A stretch of DNA of 33,275 nt, from contig JALCDN010000016.1 of assembly GCA_022641595.1 (NCBI GenBank), positions 1 to 33,275 of the forward strand, read 5' to 3'. Below the pieces are notes generated by a model. The model was not told the DNA's origin. It saw only the letters and a program-made list of their open reading frames with translations, and ran no database searches. The stretch is from Ruminococcus sp. GTDB taxonomy: Bacteria > Bacillota > Clostridia > Oscillospirales > Ruminococcaceae. Numbering within the stretch: the stretch's first letter is position 1; every line of letters starts with the position of its first letter. Below are positions 15,842 through 22,978 of this stretch, one piece after another. The position numbers were made by a program, and so were the translations under genes.

Positions 15842-16969
15842 ATGAAAAGAATAATAAAATTAATGGGAGTGTCTATAGCTGCTTTTTTGACGATTTTGCT
15901 GTTTCCGTCAGATTTTTCGGCTTATTGTCAAGATGATGAAATTGTGGAAACTTCACCTTATACGGAGCAGATTAAGGGTCAGGTAGATGAAATTCTTGAT
16001 GATTACGATATATCGTATTCACTTGATGATATATCTGATATGTCACTTGATGGACTGGCATCTGGTATAAAGGAGTCTGTTGAGTCACGCATAGCGGCAC
16101 CGTTCAGGCTTTTGGGCATAATACTTATTCTTGTAATTTTCTCGGCTTTTATAAAGTCTGCGGGTGAATCGGCATTGTCGCCAAGAGGCGTGAATATGTT
16201 TTCTCTTGTGAGTGTTATATCTGCCGTAACAGTTATAAGTACGCCGCTTTTGAATTCTTTTGACTATGCGGCGGACGCAATGGAGCGAGGCGGAAATTTT
16301 ATGCTTGTTTTCGTACCTGTTTTTGCGGGAATCTCTGTGTTCTCGGGAGGACTGACCGCCGTAAGTACGTACAATGTAATAACATTGTCGGCTGCCGAAA
16401 TTTTTGTGGAGCTTGCGAAGAATATTTTTATGCCTGTTATCGGTATGACAGCCGCACTTGCAGTAGTAAACAGCGTTTTTTCAAAAGCTCCTGTTGATGG
16501 GCTTATAAGAATGATACAGAAGGCTGTGACATGGAGCCTTACGGTGCTTACAACACTTTTCACTGGGTTTCTGACGATTAAAAGCACTATTTCTGCGGCA
16601 GCTGACGGTGCGGCGGCAAAAACTGTAAGGCTTATGATATCAGGTTTTGTACCGGTTGTAGGAGGAGCCGTATCGGACGCATATTCAACTGTCAAGGGAA
16701 GCCTTAATTTAGTAAGATGCACAGCAGGAGCCGCAGGAGTAATTGCGATATCAATGATACTTCTTCCGCCTGTACTTGAGCTTTTGTGCTTCAGACTGGT
16801 TATGAAGCTTGGTGCAGGTGTGGCAGGACTGTTTTCAGCAGAGCCGATTGAGAAGCTGCTGAAAAGTCTTGATGCAGGACTTTCGATAGCAATAGCGATA
16901 ATAGTATGCTTTTCACTTTTATTTATAATAAGTACTGCTATACTTATGAAGACCATATCAGGTGTGTAG
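15842..16969 (+). CDS. spoIIIAE: Stage III sporulation protein AE
   Basis: A large polytopic component of the SpoIIIA channel, 375 residues. A signal-like hydrophobic segment (about residues 4-25) leads to an acidic extracytoplasmic region with repeated DDIS motifs, then about seven membrane helices. The ATG at 15842 is chosen because TAGGAG ends six bases before it. The in-frame GTG at 15836 lies directly against the ribosome binding site. It starts eight bases after the spoIIIAD stop. Confidence 0.92.
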   Translation: MKRIIKLMGVSIAAFLTILLFPSDFSAYCQDDEIVETSPYTEQIKGQVDEILDDYDISYSLDDISDMSLDGLASGIKESVESRIAAPFRLLGIILILVIFSAFIKSAGESALSPRGVNMFSLVSVISAVTVISTPLLNSFDYAADAMERGGNFMLVFVPVFAGISVFSGGLTAVSTYNVITLSAAEIFVELAKNIFMPVIGMTAALAVVNSVFSKAPVDGLIRMIQKAVTWSLTVLTTLFTGFLTIKSTISAAADGAAAKTVRLMISGFVPVVGGAVSDAYSTVKGSLNLVRCTAGAAGVIAISMILLPPVLELLCFRLVMKLGAGVAGLFSAEPIEKLLKSLDAGLSIAIAIIVCFSLLFIISTAILMKTISGV

Positions 16970-16975
16970 GTAATT

Positions 16976-17440
16976 ATGGAAGAAATAAAAGAAATGATAA
17001 GAGCAGTCTGCATTGCGTCAGTTGGCGTTTCCGTGCTTGAAAGCCTTACCGAGGGAACAAGGCTGAGAAATCAGATGAGATTTTTGTTATCACTTGCATT
17101 TATTGCAGTTATAGCTGTTCCGATAGCAAAGGGCGTGCTTAATTTTTCGCTTTATGATGTGAAAAAGTATATTGGCACTGAAAATATTGAAATAGATGAT
17201 GAATATTACAACGGATATGTTGAATATCAGGCAGGTCAGAATATAAAGCAGGTTCTTTCTGATAAGCTTGATGGTAGCGGAATAAATTACAGTAATTTGG
17301 AGGTTGAGGTTAATATTCCGGAAACAAACAGCATAATAATTAGTAAGGTCATTATCAGAACAAAGCAGTTCGATGAAGCTGAAAAAATAATCCGTGAAAA
17401 TGTTGGAGAGGAGACCGAAATCGTTAATGAAGCTGAATGA
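16976..17440 (+). CDS. spoIIIAF: Stage III sporulation protein AF
   Basis: A 154-residue protein with two N-terminal membrane helices (about residues 7-24 and 35-53) and a soluble C-terminal domain rich in beta/alpha ring-building-motif-like sequence (NLEVEVNIPETNSIIISKVIIRTKQFDEAEKII). This agrees with the known SpoIIIAF topology. The ATG follows the spoIIIAE stop by six bases, with a TAGGT site. It overlaps spoIIIAG by 14 bases. Confidence 0.9.
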   Translation: MEEIKEMIRAVCIASVGVSVLESLTEGTRLRNQMRFLLSLAFIAVIAVPIAKGVLNFSLYDVKKYIGTENIEIDDEYYNGYVEYQAGQNIKQVLSDKLDGSGINYSNLEVEVNIPETNSIIISKVIIRTKQFDEAEKIIRENVGEETEIVNEAE

Positions 17441-17966
17441 TGTGTTCGGCAGATTGTTAAACGGAAAGAAATCTGCTGCTGCAATAATAATGCTGGGTAC
17501 GGCAGGACTTTGCCTTATAATGGTTTCGTCGCTGATTCCTGGCAAAAAGAGCGATAATAATGATAATGATACACAGAAAAATTACAATACATCGGAGGCT
17601 GACAGTACTGACTACCGAGAAGATGCTGAAAAGAAGCTTACTGAGTTTCTTAAAGGAATAGATGGAGTCGGTGAGGTTGAAGTTCTTGTAACTGTAAGAA
17701 GCAGTGAAGAGTATGTTTATGCTAAGGAGGGCAAAACAATAAATTCCGATGATAGAAAAGAGGAGGAGAAGAAATATGTGATGACAGGAGGCAGCAATGG
17801 TAAATCCGCACTTGTGGAAACTGTAAAGAGTCCTGTGATAAGCGGAGTTGTAATAGCCTGCAGTGGATTTGACAGTGCCGTTGTGCAGGAAAGAGTGTAC
17901 AAGTCGGTATCGACTGCATTCAATATACCCACAAGAAATATTTATGTGACAAAACTTCAGAAATAA
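17427..17966 (+). CDS. spoIIIAG: Stage III sporulation protein AG
   Basis: A ring-forming component of the channel, 179 residues from the ATG at 17427. One membrane helix (about residues 17-36) precedes a low-complexity Asn/Asp/Ser linker. A ring-building domain then starts with AEKKLTEFLKGIDGVGEVEVLVTV and continues to the conserved GVVIACSGFDSAVVQERVYKSVSTAF end. In relatives this domain forms the 30-fold ring between the two membranes. An alternative GTG start at 17394 is in frame; GAGGAG lies between the two candidates, which favours the later ATG. Confidence 0.92.
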   Translation: MKLNDVFGRLLNGKKSAAAIIMLGTAGLCLIMVSSLIPGKKSDNNDNDTQKNYNTSEADSTDYREDAEKKLTEFLKGIDGVGEVEVLVTVRSSEEYVYAKEGKTINSDDRKEEEKKYVMTGGSNGKSALVETVKSPVISGVVIACSGFDSAVVQERVYKSVSTAFNIPTRNIYVTKLQK

Positions 17967-17977
17967 GGAGAATAATT

Positions 17978-18553
17978 ATGAAAAAGCCAACAATGATAAT
18001 CGGAAAGAAACAAATAATAATGACGTGTCTGACACTTATGCTCGGAATAGCTGTTTACATAAACTATGTTACAACACCGTCTGAGCTTGTTGGAAAGGAT
18101 ACTAAAAAGGTAGAAATGTCTGACGAAAATACAAATTACGGCGATACTGAGCTTGTAAATGGTGAAATGCCAACCGATGCTGCGACAGATACTGCTGCTT
18201 CGGCAACAGATTATTTTGCTCAGGCACGACTTGATAAGATGAATAACCGTGATGAGGCGGTTCAGACGCTGCAGTCAATAATCGGAGGCGGAGATGTTAC
18301 CGAAGACGAAAAGGTTTCCAAAGCACTTGATGCCGTTGAGGTTTCAAAACTGATAGAGTGCGAGGGAAATATAGAATCTCTCATAAAAGCACAGGGATAC
18401 GCCGATTGTGTTGCATATCTTGATGGCGAAAGTGCAAAAATTGTCGTCAAAACCAATGGACTTGACAAGGCTCAGGCAGCCGCAATTAAAGAAGTAATAC
18501 TTGGCGAGGCAAACATACCCGCAGAAAATATAAGAATTTTTGAAGTAAAGTAG
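17978..18553 (+). CDS. spoIIIAH: Stage III sporulation protein AH
   Basis: The mother-cell partner of forespore SpoIIQ, 191 residues. One N-terminal membrane helix (about residues 12-31) is followed by an Asp/Thr/Ala-rich linker. A YscJ/FliF-like domain covers the C-terminal half (SKLIECEGNIESLIKAQGYADCVAYLDGESAKIVVKTNGL...EANIPAENIRIFEV). An AAGGAG site precedes the ATG. It is the last gene of the spoIIIA set. No clear terminator follows before two new promoters, so read-through into the next unit is possible. No spoIIQ gene is in the window. Confidence 0.94.
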   Translation: MKKPTMIIGKKQIIMTCLTLMLGIAVYINYVTTPSELVGKDTKKVEMSDENTNYGDTELVNGEMPTDAATDTAASATDYFAQARLDKMNNRDEAVQTLQSIIGGGDVTEDEKVSKALDAVEVSKLIECEGNIESLIKAQGYADCVAYLDGESAKIVVKTNGLDKAQAAAIKEVILGEANIPAENIRIFEVK

Positions 18554-18582
18554 TTGTACTATCGGAATTTTTTTGGTATAAT
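18554..18582 (+). promoter_or_regulatory. Strong promoter directly after spoIIIAH
   Basis: TTGTAC (18554-18559), a 17-base spacer and a perfect TATAAT (18577-18582) with TG one base before the -10 box form an extended -10 promoter. The predicted transcript would start near 18589 and run about 300 bases before the next ATG at 18888. Confidence 0.65.
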
Positions 18583-18743
18583 ATATAGGAGCATATTTTT
18601 ATATTTGTATTATACAAGGTTTTTGACAAGACTTATATATTCTGACACATTCCCTTGCATGATACACTTACCGTAAAGCTCTGCTTAATAAAAGATGTAA
18701 AGTCATATTGACATACTTTGAATTGCAGAGCAATAATAAAGTG
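18583..18743. other. Upstream leader of the asp23-nusB unit
   Basis: No gene is recognisable here. It contains an inverted repeat GCTCTGC (18678-18684) / GCAGAGC (18725-18731) whose 40-base loop encloses the TTGACA box of the second promoter. An RNA made from the first promoter could fold across the second one. Whether this is functional is not shown. Confidence 0.4.
18708..18737 (+). promoter_or_regulatory. Second promoter before asp23-like/nusB
   Basis: A perfect TTGACA (18708-18713) is followed after 18 bases by AATAAT (18732-18737), a 5/6 match to the -10 consensus. The start site would be near 18744, at the left edge of repeat copy C. Confidence 0.55.
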
Positions 18744-18747
18744 TACC

Positions 18748-18827
18748 TCTAAAAACTCATTTGACTAAGTGAAAAGCAGATAGATGCCGTATATAGCTGC
18801 TTTTTATCAAAAAGAGTTTTTATTAGG
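18748..18827 (+). repeat. Inverted-repeat element, short copy C
   Basis: About 80 bp with the same end as copies A and B: CCTCTAAAAACTCATTTGA at 18746-18764, an imperfect match to the left end of copy A, and AAAGAGTTTTTATTAGGT at 18811-18828 on the right. The two ~35-base arms pair imperfectly around a short loop. It keeps the ends but lacks the central ~65 bp of A and B, as expected for an internally deleted derivative. It lies in the leader of the Asp23-like gene. Confidence 0.7.
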
Positions 18828-18887
18828 TAACCTAAAAGCTTTTATAAGGTCTGATTAAGCTGTTTGCCGGACGAACGGAGGTTTAAA

Positions 18888-19217
18888 ATGAACAATACAG
18901 AAATTTCATCTGCCGGAACTTTAAAGGTATCGGAAAACGTTATCGTTACAGTTGCAAGACTCGCCGCACTTGATGTAAAGGGTGTGGCAGGTCTTAAAAC
19001 ACAAAAATGCAATGCTCTTGGCAAGGATAATTCAATAAGTGTGACACATATTGGAGATGTTGCCGCTATAGAGATTTTCATTAAGGTGAAAAACGGCTTC
19101 AAAGCCACTAAAGTCGCTCAGGAAGTACAGAACACTGTAAAGGAAAATATACAGAGTATGACTGGTATCACAGCCGCAAGAGTAAATGTGGTTGTGGACG
19201 GAATAGAATTTGATTGA
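18888..19217 (+). CDS. Asp23/Gls24 family protein
   Basis: A 109-residue member of the alkaline-shock/Gls24 family (YqhY/YloU type). The core GTLKVSENVIVTVARLAALDVKGVAGL at the N-terminus and the VAQEVQNTVKENIQSMTGITAARVNVVVDGIEF end are the usual family blocks. Members are linked to envelope stress or, for YqhY, to fatty acid synthesis control; the precise role is not known here. GGAGG seven bases upstream fixes the ATG at 18888. The location directly before nusB matches the yqhY-nusB order known in Bacillus, but the accB-accC genes that precede it there are absent from this spot. Confidence 0.87.
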   Translation: MNNTEISSAGTLKVSENVIVTVARLAALDVKGVAGLKTQKCNALGKDNSISVTHIGDVAAIEIFIKVKNGFKATKVAQEVQNTVKENIQSMTGITAARVNVVVDGIEFD

Positions 19218-19231
19218 TTAAGGAGTTAAAA

Positions 19232-19699
19232 ATGACAAGACGTGAAGTTAGAGACTGCGCTTTTAAGCTGATTTTTGAACAGCTTCTGCGTGGCGATGAT
19301 ATTGAGGAGCTGTATGATATTGCAAATGAAGTAGACGAAATTACCGTTGATGACCAGGTAAGAGCCCTTACAGACGGTGTTCTCGAACATTCAGCAGAGC
19401 TTGACGAAATAATTGCAAAGTACAGCAAGTCCCGTGCAGTCTCAAGAATATCAAAGCTGAACCATGCTATACTCAGAGTTGCACTGTATGAATCTATCTA
19501 TGACGATAATACACCTATGAACGCCGCTATAAGTGAGGCAATCAAGCTGTCACAGATATATACCTATCAGGAGGATACTTCGTTTATCAACGGCGTTCTC
19601 GGTGCTTTTTCCCGTGATTTTTCCGGTGCAAAAGAAACTGAACAGGTTTCTGCCGAAAACGATTCTGAGCAAAAACAGGAAGCGACTGAAAATGCCTGA
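19232..19699 (+). CDS. nusB: Transcription antitermination factor NusB
   Basis: A 155-residue all-helical RNA-binding protein that pairs with NusE (ribosomal protein S10) on boxA RNA to prevent premature termination, chiefly in rRNA operons. Family motifs are present: REVRDCAFKLIFEQL at the start, ISKLNHAILRVALYESIYDDNTPMNAAISEAIKLSQIY in the middle, and FINGVLGAF near the end. The tail after about residue 130 is Glu/Gln/Ser-rich, longer than usual and probably disordered. AAGGAG lies seven bases before the ATG. The end overlaps the next gene by 8 bases. Confidence 0.96.
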   Translation: MTRREVRDCAFKLIFEQLLRGDDIEELYDIANEVDEITVDDQVRALTDGVLEHSAELDEIIAKYSKSRAVSRISKLNHAILRVALYESIYDDNTPMNAAISEAIKLSQIYTYQEDTSFINGVLGAFSRDFSGAKETEQVSAENDSEQKQEATENA

Positions 19700-20642
19700 T
19701 TTTCTCGGAATTGATACAAGTAATTACACTACCTCGGCAGCAATTTTCCGAAGTGAGGAGAATCGGATAATTCAGGTCAAAAAGCTTTTGCCGGTAAAAA
19801 ACGGTGAGCTTGGTCTAAGACAAAGTGATGCTGTTTTTCATCATACCAGACAATTGCCACAGATGATAAGCGAACTTTTCAGTATTGAGTCTTCATTGTC
19901 ACCACAGTATGTCTCGGTTTCGGTAAAGCCACGAAATGCTGATGGTTCTTATATGCCGTGTTTTCTTTGCGGAGAGGGGGCGGCTGAAATGATTTCCACT
20001 GTAAATCATATTCCGTTATATAAAACCTCACATCAGATAGGTCATATTCTTGCCGCTTTGTATTCTGCTAATGCTATGGAACTTGTAAATCAGCCGTTTA
20101 TCGCTTTTCATGTAAGCGGCGGAACTACAGACTGCCTGCTGTGCAGACCGGATAAAAATAAACTTATAGATGTTACCCAGCTTGGTACATCAATTGACCT
20201 AAAAGCTGGACAGGCTGTTGACAGAATAGGTCTGATGCTTGGACTTGAGTTTCCATGCGGTCAGTCACTTGAAACGCTTGCGGCTCAGAGCAATCAGAAT
20301 TTCAGGATAAAGCCTACTTTAAAAGGAAATGACTGCTGCCTTTCAGGACTCGAAAACAAGTGCCGCAAAATGATTGATGACGGCTTTCCTTACTGTGATA
20401 TAGCAATGTACTGCCTTTGCTTTATTGCCGAAACTATTATGTCAATGGCTGATGTCGCTTTGAAAAATTCAGGTAAGCTTCCTCTTGTTTATGCAGGCGG
20501 AGTTATGTCAGATGCTATAATCCGTGATAAGATTATTTCCCGTTTTGAATCAGCAAAATTTGCAAAACCAGTTTATTCATCTGATAATGCGGCAGGTATT
20601 GCAATTTACGGATATCTTTGCCTTAAAAATTGTACCGATTAA
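19692..20642 (+). CDS. TsaD/Kae1-like (peptidase M22 family) paralogue
   Basis: A 316-residue ASKHA-fold protein related to TsaD (t6A37 tRNA modification) but diverged. GIDTSNYTTSAAI at the start corresponds to the TsaD ETSCDETA loop. HQIGH (114-118) matches the HxxxH metal site. HVSGGTTDCLL (140-150) matches the VSGGHT loop. SSDNAAGIA near the C-terminus matches the TDNAA metal/nucleotide motif. The key nucleotide- and metal-binding positions are therefore kept, while the sequence between them differs from canonical TsaD. I expect the true TsaD to be encoded elsewhere; the function of this paralogue is unknown. The ATG at 19692 overlaps nusB by 8 bases. It sits where folD often lies in related genomes. 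Confidence 0.75.
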   Translation: MPDFLGIDTSNYTTSAAIFRSEENRIIQVKKLLPVKNGELGLRQSDAVFHHTRQLPQMISELFSIESSLSPQYVSVSVKPRNADGSYMPCFLCGEGAAEMISTVNHIPLYKTSHQIGHILAALYSANAMELVNQPFIAFHVSGGTTDCLLCRPDKNKLIDVTQLGTSIDLKAGQAVDRIGLMLGLEFPCGQSLETLAAQSNQNFRIKPTLKGNDCCLSGLENKCRKMIDDGFPYCDIAMYCLCFIAETIMSMADVALKNSGKLPLVYAGGVMSDAIIRDKIISRFESAKFAKPVYSSDNAAGIAIYGYLCLKNCTD

Positions 20643-20659
20643 ATATTTGACTCAAAGGA

Positions 20660-21871
20660 ATGAACAGTGAAATGGCTGTATTGACTGTAACTCAGATTAA
20701 CCGCTATATAAGCTTCAAACTGAAAGAAGACCGGAATATACAAAGCATTATGGTTCAGGGCGAAATTTCAAATTTTACTAACCACTACAGAACAGGACAT
20801 CTTTATTTTACACTGAAAGACGGCGAAAGCTCAATTAAAGCGGTTATGTTTGCTTCAGCGGCATCAAGACTTAAATTTGTTCCGGAAGACGGTATGTCAG
20901 TTATAATTTCCGGAAGCGTTTCAGTTTTTGAACGTGACGGCGTTTATCAGTTATATGTAAATGATATTCAGCCTTATGGTGCAGGTGCAGAATATATTGC
21001 AATAGAACAGTTGAAAGCAAAGCTTGCAAAAGAGGGGATTTTTGATAATGCCCATAAAAGGCAGCTTCCTGTTATGCCTTCAAAAATTGGCGTTGTAACC
21101 TCTAAAAGCGGAGCAGCACTTCGTGATGTTGTGAATATTCTTTCAAGGCGTTATCCTATAGGTGAGCTTTTGATTGTTAACGCTCTTGTACAGGGCAGCT
21201 CCGCCGCAGACTCGGTATGCAAGGGTATTATGAAGGCTGAACTTGCAGGGTGCGACGTTATTATCGTTGGTCGTGGCGGAGGTTCAGCAGAAGACCTGAG
21301 TGCATTTAATTCCGAAAAGGTCGCAAGAGCGGTGTATAATTCAAATGTACCTGTAATTTCAGCTGTCGGACACGAAACAGACTATTCTTTGACCGACCTT
21401 GCCGCCGATATGAGAGCACCTACTCCTTCGGCTGCGGCAGAACTTGTTGCACCATCTGTCGATATATTAAGCAGCAGAATAGATTCACTTATGAATCGTG
21501 CTGAAAATGCTGCACTCAAAATGATTGATGACTACACTGACAGACTTGTAAGTCTTAACAGTAGCATTATGAGGTTTTCACCGGAAAATCGTCTAAAACT
21601 CAGCAGCGAAAAACTTGACGCTCTTGAAAAAAGATTGCAAAATTCAGCTTCATCATCATTTGAAAGACGAAAATCAAAGCTTGACCAGCTTATACGCACA
21701 CTTGACAGCCTTAGTCCGCTGAAAGTTCTGTCAAGAGGCTATTCACTTGTATACAGTGGACAAAAACTTATAAATGACGCTTCAATGCTGAAAAATGACG
21801 ACGAAATAAACGTCAGATTTGGAAATGGCGAAGCATCTGCTGTTGTAAAGCAGATTTCCGTCGGGAGGTAA
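20660..21871 (+). CDS. xseA: Exodeoxyribonuclease VII large subunit
   Basis: Catalytic subunit of exonuclease VII, which degrades single-stranded DNA from both ends to short oligonucleotides. At 403 residues it is of normal length. The N-terminal OB-fold (VQGEISNFTNHYRTGHLYFTLKD) is followed by the catalytic domain with GVVTSKSGAALRDVVNIL, GRGGGSAEDLSAFN and SAVGHETDYSLTDLAADMRAPTPSAAAEL, all hallmark XseA blocks. A long coiled-coil region (about 270-360) and a SRGYSLVY C-terminus complete it. The start may be 20660 or the ATG four codons later at 20672; the AAAGGA site is too close to the first and rather far from the second. xseB follows after two bases. Confidence 0.95.
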   Translation: MNSEMAVLTVTQINRYISFKLKEDRNIQSIMVQGEISNFTNHYRTGHLYFTLKDGESSIKAVMFASAASRLKFVPEDGMSVIISGSVSVFERDGVYQLYVNDIQPYGAGAEYIAIEQLKAKLAKEGIFDNAHKRQLPVMPSKIGVVTSKSGAALRDVVNILSRRYPIGELLIVNALVQGSSAADSVCKGIMKAELAGCDVIIVGRGGGSAEDLSAFNSEKVARAVYNSNVPVISAVGHETDYSLTDLAADMRAPTPSAAAELVAPSVDILSSRIDSLMNRAENAALKMIDDYTDRLVSLNSSIMRFSPENRLKLSSEKLDALEKRLQNSASSSFERRKSKLDQLIRTLDSLSPLKVLSRGYSLVYSGQKLINDASMLKNDDEINVRFGNGEASAVVKQISVGR

Positions 21872-21873
21872 AT

Positions 21874-22053
21874 ATGTCTTTTGAAGAAAATATGAAAAAA
21901 CTCGAACAAATCGTTGCAGAGCTTGAAAAAGGTGAGATTTCTCTGGAAAAGTCAGTCGAACTTTTCAGCAGCGGCGTTAAGCTGTCGGCAATGTGCAAAC
22001 AGCAGCTTCGTGAGGCTCAGCTTAAAATAACAGACGAGGATTCGGCTGATTAG
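21874..22053 (+). CDS. xseB: Exodeoxyribonuclease VII small subunit
   Basis: A 59-residue helical protein beginning MSFEENMKKLEQIVAELEKG, with ISLEKSVELFSSGVKLSAMC following. This is the standard XseB sequence pattern; the protein wraps around the coiled coil of XseA. The GGGAGG ribosome binding site overlaps the end of xseA, two bases separate the genes, and ispA follows 11 bases later. Confidence 0.93.
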   Translation: MSFEENMKKLEQIVAELEKGEISLEKSVELFSSGVKLSAMCKQQLREAQLKITDEDSAD

Positions 22054-22064
22054 GGAGCATTAAT

Positions 22065-22952
22065 ATGGTTTTTAATGAACAGCTTGATTTATATATAAAT
22101 ACGGTACAAAGTAATCTCAGAAAATATAACAGCACTGCCGATGGTACCTGCGGCTGCGAAAATCTTATAAAGGCAATGAACTATTCCCTTGAAGCAGGCG
22201 GAAAACGTATAAGACCAGTTCTTGTCTACGAATTCTGCCGTGCGTGCGGAGGAAATTTAAGGCAGGCAGATGCTCCTGCCGCCGCTATCGAAATGATACA
22301 TACTTTTTCTCTTATTCACGACGACCTTCCGGCTATGGACAATGACGATTACAGAAGAGGCAGACTTTCATGTCACAAGGCTTTTGATGAAGCTACTGCT
22401 ATACTTGCAGGTGACGCACTTTCAGTTCTGCCGTTTGAAATCATTGCCGATGCAGATGAACTTTCGGCAGATAAAAAAATCAGAATTATTTCATGCCTTT
22501 CAAAAGCTGTCGGACGTGAGGGCATGATAGGCGGTCAGGTAATCGATATGGAAAACGAGAGTCTTCCACAGGTCAGTGAAGCAAATTTGAGAAATATGTA
22601 TAGGAAAAAAACAGGTGCACTTATTATGGCATCGTGTGTTATGGGTTGTATTTGCGCAGGAGCTTCTGATAAGCTTATTTCGTCTGCTTCGGAATACGCT
22701 TATAACCTTGGACTTGCTTTTCAGATTGTTGACGATATTCTTGATGTTACAAGTACGCAGCAGCAGCTCGGCAAACCTATCGGCAGCGATGCAGAAGAAA
22801 ATAAGACAACTTTCGTTACTTTGTTCGGAGTTGAAAAAGCTAAGGAAATTGCAGCTTCAGTTACAGATAATGCTTTGAAATGTCTTGAAAGCTTTGAAGA
22901 TAATTCTTTCCTGATTCAGCTCACTGAAATGTTGCTGAAAAGAAACAAATAA
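22065..22952 (+). CDS. ispA: Polyprenyl (farnesyl/geranyl) diphosphate synthase
   Basis: Condenses isopentenyl diphosphate with allylic diphosphates to give geranyl or farnesyl diphosphate, feeding undecaprenyl phosphate and quinone synthesis. At 295 residues it matches bacterial IspA. The first Asp-rich motif reads HDDLPAMDNDDYRRG, with the two-residue insertion typical of type II bacterial enzymes. GGKRIRP precedes it, and the second Asp-rich motif FQIVDDILD is near residue 223. TAGGGAG precedes the ATG. It lies between xseB and dxs, the usual Firmicutes and proteobacterial order. Confidence 0.94.
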   Translation: MVFNEQLDLYINTVQSNLRKYNSTADGTCGCENLIKAMNYSLEAGGKRIRPVLVYEFCRACGGNLRQADAPAAAIEMIHTFSLIHDDLPAMDNDDYRRGRLSCHKAFDEATAILAGDALSVLPFEIIADADELSADKKIRIISCLSKAVGREGMIGGQVIDMENESLPQVSEANLRNMYRKKTGALIMASCVMGCICAGASDKLISSASEYAYNLGLAFQIVDDILDVTSTQQQLGKPIGSDAEENKTTFVTLFGVEKAKEIAASVTDNALKCLESFEDNSFLIQLTEMLLKRNK

Positions 22953-22978
22953 AAGGGGGCAGTAATTCTGCTATCACT

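Noticed and set aside
16264-17013. A 249-codon minus-strand open frame opposite spoIIIAE
   Set aside because: It is the antisense of a well-supported membrane-protein gene, has no ribosome binding site, and its Ala/Ile/Thr-rich composition is what the complement of spoIIIAE predicts.
17090-17545. A 151-codon minus-strand open frame across spoIIIAF and spoIIIAG
   Set aside because: It is antisense to two recognised genes and has no recognisable domain.
18605-18676. A 23-codon TTG-initiated frame with AGGAG upstream in the asp23 leader
   Set aside because: It is very short with no coding character, and AGGAG is about 15 bases away; a leader peptide cannot be excluded but is not supported.
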